A model generated the notes under the pieces. That model worked only from the letters and a program-made list of their open reading frames with translations, was not told where the DNA came from and made no database searches. Both the position numbers and the translations under genes were made by a program. A stretch of 64,000 bases of DNA, taken from NCBI RefSeq assembly GCF_001557535.2, contig NZ_CP014310.1, positions 434,001 to 498,000 of the forward strand, written 5' to 3'. This DNA comes from Burkholderia sp. PAMC 26561. Lineage in GTDB: Bacteria > Pseudomonadota > Gammaproteobacteria > Burkholderiales > Burkholderiaceae. This document shows positions 47,345 to 56,618 of the stretch, in pieces. The stretch's first letter is position 1. The number at the start of each line of letters is the position of its first letter.

Positions 47345-48243
47345 CGGGTAAGGAGACGGCATCACTGCCGCCCCCTCCCCAAAGAACCGCCCAAGCGACT
47401 TTCACCGCAAACGGCTCAAGCACAGCTAAAGCATCATCAGCTGATGCCGGTCTCGTCCTACTGCACAAGACCTTCGCAAACGCCATTTCGTTGGTCCATC
47501 CCATTGCTGAGACGAGGGCGCTGAACTGCAATACAACAGTCTCTTCCAAGCTTCCCTACGTCGAACCTTAAACATGGGCCGGCGACAGCCGCACCACGTG
47601 GAAGTCTGCGCCCTTTCGGGCTAGGGCAAAGTTCGAACCCCTATCCGCTCCATTACAGAGCGGCATTCGCTTTTTCCGCGTTCTCTTACCCGCTTCCCGA
47701 ACAGCTTCCCTCGCGGGTCGCCTGCCAACGATTCGATGTTCTGAACCTTGGCAGAGAATCGGGCTTACCACGTTCCCGTTCTTGCCGACCCGACTGTTCC
47801 CGGGCCTATCCGTTTAGCGTCTGTCTTTCCCCCGGCAGCACTTGTGACGACGTGCTCCTTCTGATTAGAGGAGCAACCGGCTGCACACCTTTTGGTCAGG
47901 GCCTGTCAGCCGCTTTGGCCCTTCGGAAATGACGAGGTTTATCAACAATTCACTTACGTTACGCATGCGGAACTTGCCTGGCACCTCACACCGCACGGCG
48001 GCTGGCAGTGTCGACCCGCCCCGTCACCGGGGTGAGCCGTCAATCGAGAGGCACGTTGTTTCCAAAGCTTCATACCCAGCCGTTACCAGTTGAGCATGTC
48101 TGGATAGGCAACTGTCGGTCGTACAACAGGTCGCAGTTCCAAGCGCCTTCCTTCGGCGCTCGGGATACGACAAGACAAGAACGAGCTTTGCTGCCCTCAC
48201 TACTTAACGTTCGACACGCTATGGGCAGCAGCACGTGTCGCAC
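47345..48243 (-). mobile_element. Group II intron 3, ORF-less (about 0.9 kb)
   Basis: Minus-strand 5' end GTGCGACACG at 48243, the GUGYG consensus, directly after the IS5 terminal GGAAACGCTGATT. A long structured region follows without any maturase frame, then domain V at 47384-47417 and a domain VI-like hairpin ending near 47345. It would need a maturase in trans; the intron 1 maturase at the window start is a candidate. Confidence 0.75.
47384..47417 (-). ncRNA. Group II intron 3 domain V
   Basis: A 34-nt hairpin on the minus strand, GAGCCGTTTGCGGTGAAAGT at its 5' side and GGGCGGTTC at its 3' side, with the GTGAAAGT core common in bacterial group II domain V. Confidence 0.82.
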
Positions 48244-48260
48244 AATCAGCGTTTCCCTAG

Positions 48261-48791
48261 CGGAACCAGCCTCGATTTATAGAATTTGCTCTCGTGCACG
48301 TGCAGGACGGCTTCGTCGAGATTAACGTCCTGCATGGTTAGCCGCAAGGCTTCGCCATGGCGCAGGCAAGCCCCATACAGAATCAGAATGAGTGCACGCA
48401 AAACATATGCATCCAGCAGACCGTATGGACTGCATGCCGCCGGAGCCACGTCGAGCAGGCGCTTTAATTCCTGCTGCGAATAGATATAGGGTATCAGCGG
48501 TGGCGGCAATTCCGGACTGTAGGGAGAAAGTGGAGAAGCCGAGACATGCCCACGCGAGAGGGCAAAACGAAACAGGCAGTCAAGTACCGACCTTCTCTTG
48601 CGCCAATGGTTAGTCAGCGGCCTGTTGCCAGTCAGGAAGTCATGTACCTGCCTGAGCGTGACCGACGTCACATCAATGTTGCCATCAACCCGGCGGCAGA
48701 ATGAGGCAAGCGTGGCCGCTTCGGAATCAAAGCGCATGCCCAACGCCCGTTTGTGGCTCACGTATTGGGCGACAAGTTCGGAGAGCGTCAT
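48261..48791 (-). pseudogene. ritB: Tyrosine recombinase RitB, 5' part
   Basis: First 177 codons: M-T-L-S-E-L-V-A-Q-Y-V-S-H-K-R-A-L-G-M-R-F (SAM-like domain), G-A-C-L-R-H-G-E-A-L-R-L (first catalytic Arg), H-E-S-K-F-Y-K-S-R-L-V-P-L-G where the IS5 enters. The ATG overlaps the ritA stop by 4 bp (ATGA). Confidence 0.88.
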
Positions 48792-50029
48792 AGCAAACTC
48801 CCCAGATCGATTTCGGCCACATGCCTCAGTCCGCTCAGGTCAACCTTCGCATAGGCTCTCGTCGACGAAGCGCTGCGATGGCCGAGATGATCGCCGATCT
48901 CCTTCAGGGCAAAACCAGCATCGAGTAAGTGCCGGGCATTGGCATGCCTCAGGCAATGTGCGCCACGCCGCGGGATGTCGATGCCAAGCACTGCGAGACG
49001 CGATCGGACAATGTCGCTTACGCGCGCAGGTGACAGCGGTCGGATCGGCGCCTCAACCGACAGGAACAGCTCACGATGAGCGCTTCGTGGACGCGCCTCC
49101 TTCAGGTAACGCAGAATGGCATTCCCAACTGTTGCCACCAGCGGATATTGCTGTGTGCAACGCTGCTTGGGACGATGGACATGAAGGATCTCGCCGCACC
49201 AGTCTATATCCTCCAGACGGAGCAGTACCACCTCGCCGCGCCTCAGTCCGTAGACAACCAGCAGCATGATCATTGCACGGTTGCGTAGATCGATCGCACT
49301 GTCGCCGACAAAACTGTCGACGAATCTTTGCACGTCCTCCCAATCTGGCCCGAGCGGCAAACCCTCCTCCCTATACACCACGGGTGCTTCAATGCCGCAC
49401 GCAACGTTGGTAGCCCAGCCTTGTCCTTCTGCATACCGGAAGAAATTGCGCAGCGTGCTCGCAAGCGCGTGCAATGACACTCTGGACCAGCCATGGTTGC
49501 CCTGGTAAGCGAGGTAGGTGTCGACGTCGTGGATAGTGAGAGCATCAATTGCCCTGTCAGGGCGGCAGACCATCGCCAGAAAATGACCGATCTCATCACG
49601 ACAGTTTGAAATCGTAGCAGGAGAGAGTCCTCGCTGGTCGCGCATGAAATCGACGTAGTGCTCGACATAGCGAACAAATGGTTCTCTCGTGGGATGCCGT
49701 TCCTCCAGACGCCCCAGAAAACACAGCCAGGCCGTGGCGGTATGGATGAACAGAAGCCGCGAGCTGCGGGACTCGTTCGTGCGCTCACTTCGAACAAGAC
49801 GAATCCGGTGGTCAACCGCAAACGCGATTTCCTCGTGCGTTATTAACTGCGGGCGGGACAGATCCATGCTCTGCGAAAAAACCAGCAGGACCCACGCAAT
49901 CTTGCGGATCGACTTAGGCGGATAACCCAGTTCCTGACAATGTACTAGGAAGCGTTTCCTGGATTCCACGCAGGGCGCGAGCGTGTGGGCAGCAAGAACA
50001 TGCGGACGCGTAAAGAGAGTCTCAAACAT
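48788..50029 (-). CDS. ritA: Tyrosine recombinase RitA
   Basis: A complete recombinase of about 413 aa. Core-binding domain, then G-L-R-R-G-E-V-V-L-L (Arg), A-H-C-L-R-H-A-N-A-R-H-L-L (H-x-x-R), L-G-H-R-S-A-S-S-T-R-A-Y-A-K (His and Tyr). The start at 50029 has GGGG 6 bp upstream; an earlier non-ATG start at 50041 is possible. It is the only intact member of the trio. Confidence 0.9.
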   Translation of the reverse strand: MFETLFTRPHVLAAHTLAPCVESRKRFLVHCQELGYPPKSIRKIAWVLLVFSQSMDLSRPQLITHEEIAFAVDHRIRLVRSERTNESRSSRLLFIHTATAWLCFLGRLEERHPTREPFVRYVEHYVDFMRDQRGLSPATISNCRDEIGHFLAMVCRPDRAIDALTIHDVDTYLAYQGNHGWSRVSLHALASTLRNFFRYAEGQGWATNVACGIEAPVVYREEGLPLGPDWEDVQRFVDSFVGDSAIDLRNRAMIMLLVVYGLRRGEVVLLRLEDIDWCGEILHVHRPKQRCTQQYPLVATVGNAILRYLKEARPRSAHRELFLSVEAPIRPLSPARVSDIVRSRLAVLGIDIPRRGAHCLRHANARHLLDAGFALKEIGDHLGHRSASSTRAYAKVDLSGLRHVAEIDLGSLL

Positions 50030-50183
50030 GATATTCCCCAATGTTGATCAGCGGAATATCAGTATCAGCCTGAAATTATGTCGCCATGAACGCGTCAACC
50101 TGACAGGCAATACAGGGTCATTAAGAGGCACCGAGACATTTTTTTTACCACACCATACTCGTGCTTATGGGCTCGAGCCCATA

Positions 50184-51007
50184 ACAATGAGAAGGGGCGC
50201 GTCGAGAGGGCAATCCGGTTTGTACGCGAGAACTTCTTTGCCGCGCGCAAATTCGTTGACCTCGACGACCTCAATGCCCAGGCCACGCTCTGGTGCGCCG
50301 GACCTGCGGCCGATCGACCGTGCCGGGAAGAGCCCGCCATCACCGTGCGTGAGGCCTTCGCCCGCGAACAGCCCAGTCTATTGGCGCTGCCGGGAAATCC
50401 GTACCCGTGGGAACTGCAAGTGGCTGTGCAGGTCAACAAGACGCCGTATGTTCGCTTCGATCTGAACGACTACACAATCCCGCATACGCACGTGCGGCGC
50501 ACGCTCATCGTACGGGCCAATCCGCGGCAGGTCCGCATTCTCGACGGCGCCGATCTGCTCGCCACCCATGAGCGCAGTTACGATCGCGGTGCACAGATCG
50601 AGATTGCAGCGCACATCGACGGACTCGTCGAGCGCAAACGCGAAGCGCGTCACCATCGTGGACTGGACCATCTGAGCCGGGCCGCGCCGGCCAGTCAGGC
50701 CCTGATGCTGCGTGCCGCTGAACGCGGCGGCAATCTGGGCAACATTACATCTCATCTGCTGCGTCTGCTCGATCGCTATGGTGCCGCCGAACTGCAGGCT
50801 GCTATTGAGGAGACCCTCGCCAGTGGTGCGGCGCTTCATCCGAATCCGGTACGCCTGGCGCTGGAGCGCCGGCGCGGGGCGCGGCACGCGCCTCCACCCG
50901 TCGCAGTCCCGTTGCCCGAACACGTGCGCAAGAAGGACACGCTGGTGACACCCCATCGGCTTGACATTTACGACCAGATCACGGGAGACACTGATGAACA
51001 CGCCTGA
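50184..51007 (+). pseudogene. istA: IstA of IS21-B, 3' part
   Basis: Continues from N-E-K-G-R-V-E-R-A-I-R-F-V-R-E-N-F-F (Glu of the DDE triad) through the Mu-type C-terminal domain to D-E-H-A and stop at 51007, overlapping the istB start by 14 bp. Combined with 43968-44649 it gives an IstA of about 500 aa. Confidence 0.88.
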
Positions 51008-51780
51008 TGTACTACAAACCCGCGCACACGCTTTGCGCCTGTATGGACTGCTGGCGCATTGGCCCGACGTTGCGGCCGAAACGTGGGTTGCACCTTTGCT
51101 TCAGTGGGAAGAGGACGAGCGCGGTCGCCGCTCACTTGAGCGACGTATCCGTGACGCTCATCTGGGCAGCTTCAAACCGCTGTGCGACTTCGACTGGGCC
51201 TGGCCCAAGCGGTGCGATCGTGCCGCCGTCGAAGAGTTGATGTCGCTTGAGTTCGTCAAAGACACCGCGAACATCGTGCTGATCGGCCCGAACAGCGTCG
51301 GCAAATCCACACTAGCGCTCAACCTCGCCTATCAGGCAATCGCACGTGGCCACACCGCTTTGTTTACCACCGCCGGCCAGATGCTCGGTGAATTGGCAGC
51401 GCTCGATAGCGATTCGGCCTTGCGCCGCCGACTGAACCGCTATGCCTCACCCGACGTGCTCGTGATCGATGAGGTCGGCTACCTCTCGTACTCGAACCGC
51501 CACGCCGATCTGCTATTGAACTCGTCAGCAGGAGATACGGCGTTGCATCAACGGTGGTCACAACAAATCCACCGTTCGCAGAATGGCATGAGGTGTTTCC
51601 GGATGCCGCTTGCGTCGTCTCCCTTGTTGACCGACTGGTGCATCGTGCAGAAGTCGTGGTGATCGAGGGCGAGTCCTATCGTGTGAAAGAGGCACGTGAA
51701 CGTGCTGAGCAACGCACGAAGAAACGTGTGCGGCTAAGGCCGAGAAGAACGCATTGTGAAGCGCCGTCAGTTGCCTTCCG
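50994..51780 (+). pseudogene. istB: IstB of IS21-B, frameshifted
   Basis: ATG at 50994. Walker A G-P-N-S-V-G-K-S-T, Walker B V-L-V-I-D-E-V-G-Y in the first frame up to H-A-D-L-L. The next frame (E-L-V-S-R-R-Y-G-V-A-S-T-V-V-T-T-N-P-P-F-A-E-W-H-E-V-F-P) continues from about 51518. One missing base in CTATTGAACTC (CTATTCGAACTC expected) explains the shift. The C-terminal K-K-R-x-R part near 51730 may carry a second small change, so the end is approximate. Confidence 0.85.
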
Positions 51781-51822
51781 GGGTCCCCTGCGGGCTCGAC
51801 TTCCTGATCCCGGACAACTGAT

Positions 51823-51967
51823 CTGCCGACCAAGCGCTCGCCGTCGTCGAACTCATCGACGACCTACGCGAGCGGATCTGCATGCACTACCAGCTCGCAT
51901 TGCACGAGCTACAGCGCGAACAACGCGCGCCTCCCGTGAACGCTCACCTGACCGACGTCGACGATCC
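51823..51967 (+). CDS. Small hypothetical protein of IS21-B
   Basis: Frame reading D-Q-A-L-A-V-V-E-L-I-D-D-L-R-E-R-I-C-M-H-Y-Q-L-A-L-H-E-L-Q-R-E-Q-R-A-P-P-V-N-A-H, cut by the IS3 at 51968; removing the IS3 would end it two codons later. It looks coding (helical, acidic/basic balance) but no clear start codon or family is seen. Confidence 0.4.
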
Positions 51968-51997
51968 TGACCTTGCCTCGTTTCCACGTACAGCAAC

Positions 51998-52861
51998 TCA
52001 CGCTGCTTTTTGTGCGGTCTCGTAATCGCACGGTGTCCGGTAACCGATCGACGAATGGATGCGCTGTCGATTGTAAAATCCTTCGATCCAATCGACTACA
52101 TCTAGGCGCGCCTGCGCGCGTGTTTCGTACCGACATCGCGACGTTTGCTCGACTTTTAACGTCTTGAAGAAGCTTTCCATTGGTGCGTTATCCCAGGCGT
52201 TTGCGCGCCGACTCATCGACATCGTCATGTGGTACTGACTGACCAATTCCCTGTAGCGCCAGCTTGCATATTGACTGCCGCGGTCCGAATGTAAAATCAA
52301 CCCTGATCCTGGACGACGCTGCCAATACGCCGATCGTAAAGCATTAGAGACCAGTTCGGCAGCAATGCGCTCGGACATTGACCATCCCACAATTCTGCGA
52401 CTGCCCAGGTCCAGAATCGCGGCCAAGTACAGCCACCCCTCTGCGGTGGGCAAATACGTGATATCACTCACCCACGCCTGATTCACATCCCAGCCGTCGA
52501 ATCGTCTGTCCAGTACGTTTGGCGCTACCGGCAAACGATGAGCCGAGTCAGTCGTCGCAAGCCACCTCCGGCGGTAGACTGGACGCAGTCCTTGACGCAC
52601 AAGGCTGCGTCGTACACGTTCCGCACCGGTTTTCACACCTCGTGCGTTCAGTTCTTTAACCAGTCGTGGACGACCGTACGTGGCCCGGCTTCGCGCGTGC
52701 TCGGCGGCTACGTGAGCATCGAATTCAGTACGCCGCAGCGCCCGCGCGCTTGGCCCTCGCACACGCCACTGACAGTAGCCGCTGCGTGAAACGCACAGCA
52801 ACCGGCAAAGCCTGCTGACAGCGTATCGGTCGCGGCTAGCGTCGATCCATGCATACTTCAC
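51998..52861 (-). CDS. IS3-family transposase OrfB
   Basis: A 287-aa DDE transposase with the HTH_21 region (H-V-A-A-E-H-A-R-S-R-A-T-Y-G-R-P-R-L-V-K-E-L), W-V-S-D-I-T-Y-L-P (Asp), L-I-L-H-S-D-R-G-S-Q-Y (Asp) and N-A-P-M-E-S-F-F-K-T-L-K (Glu). It overlaps orfA by 4 bp; programmed -1 frameshifting to an OrfAB fusion is usual for this family. Intact. Confidence 0.93.
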   Translation of the reverse strand: MKYAWIDASRDRYAVSRLCRLLCVSRSGYCQWRVRGPSARALRRTEFDAHVAAEHARSRATYGRPRLVKELNARGVKTGAERVRRSLVRQGLRPVYRRRWLATTDSAHRLPVAPNVLDRRFDGWDVNQAWVSDITYLPTAEGWLYLAAILDLGSRRIVGWSMSERIAAELVSNALRSAYWQRRPGSGLILHSDRGSQYASWRYRELVSQYHMTMSMSRRANAWDNAPMESFFKTLKVEQTSRCRYETRAQARLDVVDWIEGFYNRQRIHSSIGYRTPCDYETAQKAA

Positions 52862-53181
52862 CGCGACCCCTTCGCGAAGTATGCCGTCGCTTTTGAGAGT
52901 ATTTCTATATCCAACTTTGCACTCGCCAGCTCCTTGCGAAGCCGGCTATTTTCCGCCTCCAGCTCTGAGACCGCTGGCTTCGTGCGGGGCGCTGGCACCG
53001 CAACTTCAGCAACGCTCACTACACCTTGTTTCAACTGTAGCCGCGCCCAATTTCCGATCGTCGCCACCGGCACGCCCAGACGCCGTGCCGCCTCGTTATG
53101 CCCGACAGAATTCGCCAGCCGCGCCGCCTCCTCTCGGAATTCCTCCGTGTAGCGACGATTCGGTACATTCTTTTCGCTCAT
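52858..53181 (-). CDS. IS3-family transposase OrfA
   Basis: A 107-aa HTH protein: R-R-Y-T-E-E-F-R-E-E-A-A-R-L-A, H-N-E-A-A-R-R-L-G-V-P-V-A-T-I-G-N-W, followed by a leucine-zipper-like tail L-E-A-E-N-S-R-L-R-K-E-L-A-S-A-K-L-D-I-E-I-L. GGAGG is upstream of the ATG. Intact. Confidence 0.93.
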   Translation of the reverse strand: MSEKNVPNRRYTEEFREEAARLANSVGHNEAARRLGVPVATIGNWARLQLKQGVVSVAEVAVPAPRTKPAVSELEAENSRLRKELASAKLDIEILSKATAYFAKGSR

Positions 53182-53364
53182 CTTTGCCTCCGTTCAACAG
53201 ATTATCCATCTACTCTGCTGTACGTTGTTTCGAGGCAAGGTCATCCATTCTGAGCACGAGCAGGCAACAACCACGAGTCAGCGATAAGCGCCTCTGGGCG
53301 TTGTCGCTTTACTCAACCTGACGCCGCCGTTTAGTGTCGGATTTGCACCGCCGCTAACACTTGG

Positions 53365-54413
53365 TAGCGAACGGTCAACGCCCGACCACAGCAGCCGCAT
53401 ATCAGCAGTCCCTGAAGCAGAGCCAATCCTTCACGCGCCGCACCACTGAGAACGGTACCTTCGCCGTTGGTCCTGTTGAGCGCCAGGCGGTCTTGGTTGC
53501 GCTCAAATTCCTCCGGGGTGATATATCCATCGTGATGGTCTGGCAGATGAACGCGCCACTCTGCCTTCGGAACCGGCTGCACGCGCTTATGGACCTCTCC
53601 CCGTGGCGTGATGCGCTGCCGATACTGGTATCGTCCAAAAACATAGATTCCGGCATAGGAAGGATTCCGTATCAAACCGAGAACACGTTCGTGACTCAGG
53701 CGCCCCCAGATGAGTCGACCCGCCCATGCACCTCCATAGGCGCGCTTGGGAAAGCGCAGGCCCTCTTCGGCAAAGCGCTTGACAACCGCGTATGCGCTGC
53801 CGGTCTCCTGAAACAGACGAAATGCCAGTTGCACGGCACCGCGTACCTCGTCATCGGGATCCAGGACGATGCGTCCTTGATCGTCGTAGCACAGGCCAAC
53901 CGGGAGCGGAAACCGCAATTCACCATTCTGCGCCTTGTTGAGCTTACCGCCCTGGAGGCGCCCGCGCAAAAAATGGAGTTCGGCCTGCGCCATCGTTCCT
54001 TTGAGACCGAGAAGCAGGCCGTCGTTGAAGTCGCCCGGGTCGTAGCAACCATCGGCGTTGATCACGAGAGTATGAGTAAGCGCACACAGTTCGAGCAGGC
54101 GATGCCAGTCCAGGTTTGAGCGCGCCAGGCGCGACACTTCCAGTGCAAACACTGCACCCACTTGCCCCATCGAGACATCCGCCACCAGCGTCTTGAAGTC
54201 CTCGCGGCCCGTCATCTGCGCCCCCGACTGACCGAGGTCCCGGTCCAGCGTACGGATCGCCGTTTCCGTCCAACCCAATGCCAGCGCCTTGTCCTTCAAC
54301 GCATACTGGCGCTCGGTGCTCTCCTGATGGTGTCGCACCTGGGCCAGTGTCGACTGCCGGATATAGATGTACGCCGGCTTGCTTTGATGTTGGGGGGTGA
54401 TCTTGGTGTTCAT
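53365..54413 (-). pseudogene. Large serine recombinase, 5' part
   Basis: N-terminal resolvase domain with the nucleophile in Y-I-R-Q-S-T-L-A-Q-V, A-L-E-V-S-R-L-A-R-S, then the recombinase domain and the first half of the zinc ribbon, I-C-G-C-C-G-R-A-L-T-V-R-Y-Q, where IS21-B enters. With 42110-43151 it would form a recombinase of about 700 aa. GGAGG precedes the ATG at 54413. Confidence 0.9.
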
Positions 54414-54510
54414 CGGCGGCCTCCTCGGTCAGCTCCAGCGCGGGCCCCCTCTGCGTCACAATAGATGTCGCCTCTGAATTTTCTTAATCCGAAGAACTCA
54501 GAGGTGTAGG

Positions 54511-55011
54511 TTGAATGCCAAACAGACGTATTCTGTTGAATTCAGGGAGCAGGCGCTGGCAAAGGTCCTGCAACGCGGCAACCGGTCCGTAGGAACGGTT
54601 GCCGCGGAACTGAACATGAACGTATTAACTTTGAGGAAGTGGATCCGCGTGTCTAACGCCGCAAACCGCAACCCGGGGCCAGTCGATGCACGGCGCCCGG
54701 AAGATTGGTCTTTGGAAGATCGCCTGCTGGCATTGCAGCAGAGCCATGGACTGAGCGCCGAGGCACTCAGCGCGTGGTGCCGTGAACGTGGCTTGTTTGT
54801 TCATCATCTGGACCAGTGGCGTGCCCAGTTTTGCTCGGCCGGCACCGCGAGCAGCGCACGTGCAAACGCTCCAGAACTGCGCGAGCTGAAACAGGCCAAT
54901 GCGCAGCTGCAGCGCGAATTGAAACGCAAGGAAAAGGCTTTAGCGGAGGCGGCCGCGTTGCTGATACTTTCAAAAAAGTACCAGGCGCTGTTCGGGGACG
55001 AGGACGAATGA
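54511..55011 (+). CDS. IS3-family transposase OrfA (copy 2)
   Basis: A 166-aa HTH protein identical to the copy-1 OrfA at 38230-38730. Its stop overlaps the orfB start by 4 bp. Intact. Confidence 0.92.
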   Translation: MNAKQTYSVEFREQALAKVLQRGNRSVGTVAAELNMNVLTLRKWIRVSNAANRNPGPVDARRPEDWSLEDRLLALQQSHGLSAEALSAWCRERGLFVHHLDQWRAQFCSAGTASSARANAPELRELKQANAQLQRELKRKEKALAEAAALLILSKKYQALFGDEDE

Positions 55012-56087
55012 GCTCCCCCGAAGAGCGTGCGACATTGCAGGAGCTGATCGGCAAGGCGACTACAGCCGGGGCTCGTCAGGCACGCGCATGTGCTGTGCTC
55101 GGGCTAAGCGCGCGCACCGTGCAGCGCTGGCAAGGCGGCGGTCCTGAAGCAGTGGATGGGCGCGCCTTACGCCATCATGATGCTGTTCACAAGCTGTCGA
55201 CCGATGAGCGCGCTGAACTGCTGGCGGTGGCCAACTCTGTCGAATTCGCTCATCTGCCACCGAGCCAAATCGTCCCTCGATTGGCCGACCAGGGCCGCTA
55301 CATCGCCTCAGAATCGACGTTCTACCGGGTGCTGCGTGAAGAGAAACAGCTTGCTCATCGGCGCAGTGAACAACCAGCGCGCGCCCGCAGCAAGCCTCGC
55401 GCAGTTTGTGCCGACGAGCCCAATCAATTGTTCAGCTGGGATATCACTTACCTGCCGACGACAGTTCGCGGGCAGTATTTCTATCTCTATCTGTTCATGG
55501 ACGTATTCAGTCGGATGGTCGTCGGCTGGCAGGTCTACGCTGAAGAGAGCAGCGCCCAGGCCAGCGAGCTTCTGAAGGACCTATGTGCACGTGAAGCGAT
55601 CAAACCGGGTCAGGTGATTTTGCATTCGGATAACGGCGGCCCAATGAAGGGTGCCACGATGCTCGCCACCCTGCAGGCTCTGGGTGTCATGCCGTCATTG
55701 AGTCGACCGGGCGTGAGCAACGACAACCCGTTCTCGGAATCGTTGTTCAAAACACTGAAGTATCGGCCGGCCTATCCTCTGCAGGCGTTCGACACTCTAT
55801 TTGCCGCGCGCGCTTGGGTCACCGTGTTGGTGCGCTGGTATAACCACGAACATCGTCACAGCGCGATCCGTTTCGTCACGCCTGCCCAACGGCACGCCAA
55901 CCTCGACCAGCAGATCCTCGATCGCCGCGCGATGCTCTACGAGGCGGCAAAGCAGCGCAACCCGCTACGATGGAAAGGCCCCACTCGAAACTGGAAGCGC
56001 GTAAAAACGGTCCATTTGAATCCCGATCGCACAGACAACTTTGAACCCATCAAACGCAACCACCGACAGGAGCAAAAAGCCGCCTAA
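55008..56087 (+). CDS. IS3-family transposase OrfB (copy 2)
   Basis: A 359-aa DDE transposase identical to the copy-1 OrfB except for Lys instead of His near the C-terminus (R-V-K-T-V-H-L-N-P). Catalytic D, D, E present. The start M-S-S-P-E-E at 55008. Intact. Confidence 0.92.
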   Translation: MSSPEERATLQELIGKATTAGARQARACAVLGLSARTVQRWQGGGPEAVDGRALRHHDAVHKLSTDERAELLAVANSVEFAHLPPSQIVPRLADQGRYIASESTFYRVLREEKQLAHRRSEQPARARSKPRAVCADEPNQLFSWDITYLPTTVRGQYFYLYLFMDVFSRMVVGWQVYAEESSAQASELLKDLCAREAIKPGQVILHSDNGGPMKGATMLATLQALGVMPSLSRPGVSNDNPFSESLFKTLKYRPAYPLQAFDTLFAARAWVTVLVRWYNHEHRHSAIRFVTPAQRHANLDQQILDRRAMLYEAAKQRNPLRWKGPTRNWKRVKTVHLNPDRTDNFEPIKRNHRQEQKAA

Positions 56088-56126
56088 ATTTAATCGTTGA
56101 GGCGACATCTACCTTGAAATCTACCG

Positions 56127-56224
56127 GACCCGGCGGTGAGCCAGGCCTCGAGCATGTTGGCGATGAGTACGCCGGCCGATTGCGGATCGATGATGTGGGT
56201 GAGTGACAGCGGAGACTGGTTCAC
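56127..56224 (-). pseudogene. N-terminal stub of a gene cut by IS3 copy 2
   Basis: GTG at 56224, 10 bp after the DUF6788 stop: V-N-Q-S-P-L-S-L-T-H-I-I-D-P-Q-S-A-G-V-L-I-A-N-M-L-E-A-W-L-T-A-G, then the IS3 end. It was probably the third gene of the serine-recombinase element, now lost. I do not recognise the family. Confidence 0.5.
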
Positions 56225-56233
56225 CGGCGCCCC

Positions 56234-56605
56234 TCAGAGCGCCTCGCGGCGGCGCAATAGTTCGCGGTTGATCTCGCAGATTTCCTCGATGATCTCGCGG
56301 ACTCGGTGATAGTTCGCCAGACGTTCGGTAACGTCGGGGTAATCGGCTTGCGGTACGTAGTCCATTTGGGGCCGGCGACCGGGAAAGCTCACGGACAGGT
56401 AGTACTTGGGGCCATGGCCGGGGCCGTCTGCACACTTGCAGCCCGGTTTGCCGCAGCGCTTGTAGCGCTCGATGAGAGAGCCGCGCAAGAGCGTCTCTAA
56501 CGCCGGCATTTGCTTCAGCAATTGCGCGCGGCGTCTGCGCAAAGTGGACGACGGAATATCTTCCATTGGCGGACCACGTTGAAAACTGGTCTGATAATAG
56601 GACAA
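56234..56605 (-). CDS. DUF6788-like protein of the serine-recombinase element
   Basis: A 110- to 123-aa protein with a zinc-binding-looking Y-K-R-C-G-K-P-G-C-K-C-A-D-G-P-G-H-G-P-K-Y-Y-L-S block and a basic helical C-terminus (E-E-I-C-E-I-N-R-E-L-L-R-R-R). I recognise it as the DUF6788 type that occurs with recombinase-type elements. The start is 56605 or M-E-D-I-P-S-S at 56566. Confidence 0.7.
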   Translation of the reverse strand: MSYYQTSFQRGPPMEDIPSSTLRRRRAQLLKQMPALETLLRGSLIERYKRCGKPGCKCADGPGHGPKYYLSVSFPGRRPQMDYVPQADYPDVTERLANYHRVREIIEEICEINRELLRRREAL

Positions 56606-56618
56606 GGAGATGCATTGA

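Larger units (their letters stand above)
46143..48256 (-). mobile_element. IS5-family element in ritB, carrying a group II intron
   Basis: Ends GGAGACGCTGAT (46143) and, complement, GGAAACGCTGAT (48256). The duplication CTAG (46139-46142 and 48257-48260) is the typical IS5-group target. Transposase at 46272-47263. The right part, 47345-48243, is an ORF-less group II intron, so the IS itself is about 1.2 kb. Confidence 0.88.
44650..50165 (-). mobile_element. Recombinase-in-trio (RIT) element
   Basis: Inserted in istA. Terminal inverted repeat CGAGTATGGTGTGGTAAAAA at 44651-44670 and its complement at about 50142-50161. Inside are three tyrosine recombinases in the same direction with overlapping starts (ritA, ritB, ritC), the defining layout of RIT elements. 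A 20-bp perfect palindrome TTATGGGCTCGAGCCCATAA lies just outside the right repeat at 50164-50183. ritB carries an IS5. Confidence 0.82.
51968..53243 (-). mobile_element. IS3-family element B (complete)
   Basis: 1276 bp, ends TGACCTTGCCTCG (51968) and the same on the complement to 53243, followed by ACGTACAGCA on both. Target duplication TCC (51965-51967 should read ATCC before the end; TCC follows at 53244-53246). Inserted in the right arm of IS21-B. Different from the other IS3 copies. Confidence 0.88.
43152..53359 (+). mobile_element. IS21-family element B, carrying RIT and IS3 insertions
   Basis: Ends TGTGAATGGCGGT (43152) and, complement, TGTTAGCGGCGGT (to 53359), followed on both sides by a matching CGACAC-N-A-N-A-N-GGCGGCGTCA, so the imperfect inverted repeat spans about 45 bp. 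The duplication CTTGG is at 43147-43151 and 53360-53364. Genes: Cys-rich protein, istA (split by RIT), istB, a small frame and an inserted IS3. 43152-43527 holds the left-end repeats and no gene. Confidence 0.88.
54446..56126 (+). mobile_element. IS3-family element, copy 2 (inverted relative to copy 1)
   Basis: 1681 bp, same ends as copy 1. No target duplication is seen (GGC on the left, GAC on the right), and the genes on its two sides do not join: a gene starting at 56224 is cut at 56127. This points to an adjacent deletion made by the IS or by recombination between copies. Confidence 0.9.

Noticed and set aside
47313..47549. 78-codon minus-strand frame in intron 3
   Set aside because: It covers domain V and VI of the group II intron and has no protein features.
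50164..50183. Perfect palindrome TTATGGGCTCGAGCCCATAA as a transcription terminator
   Set aside because: No T run follows and it lies at an insertion junction; more likely linked to the RIT insertion.
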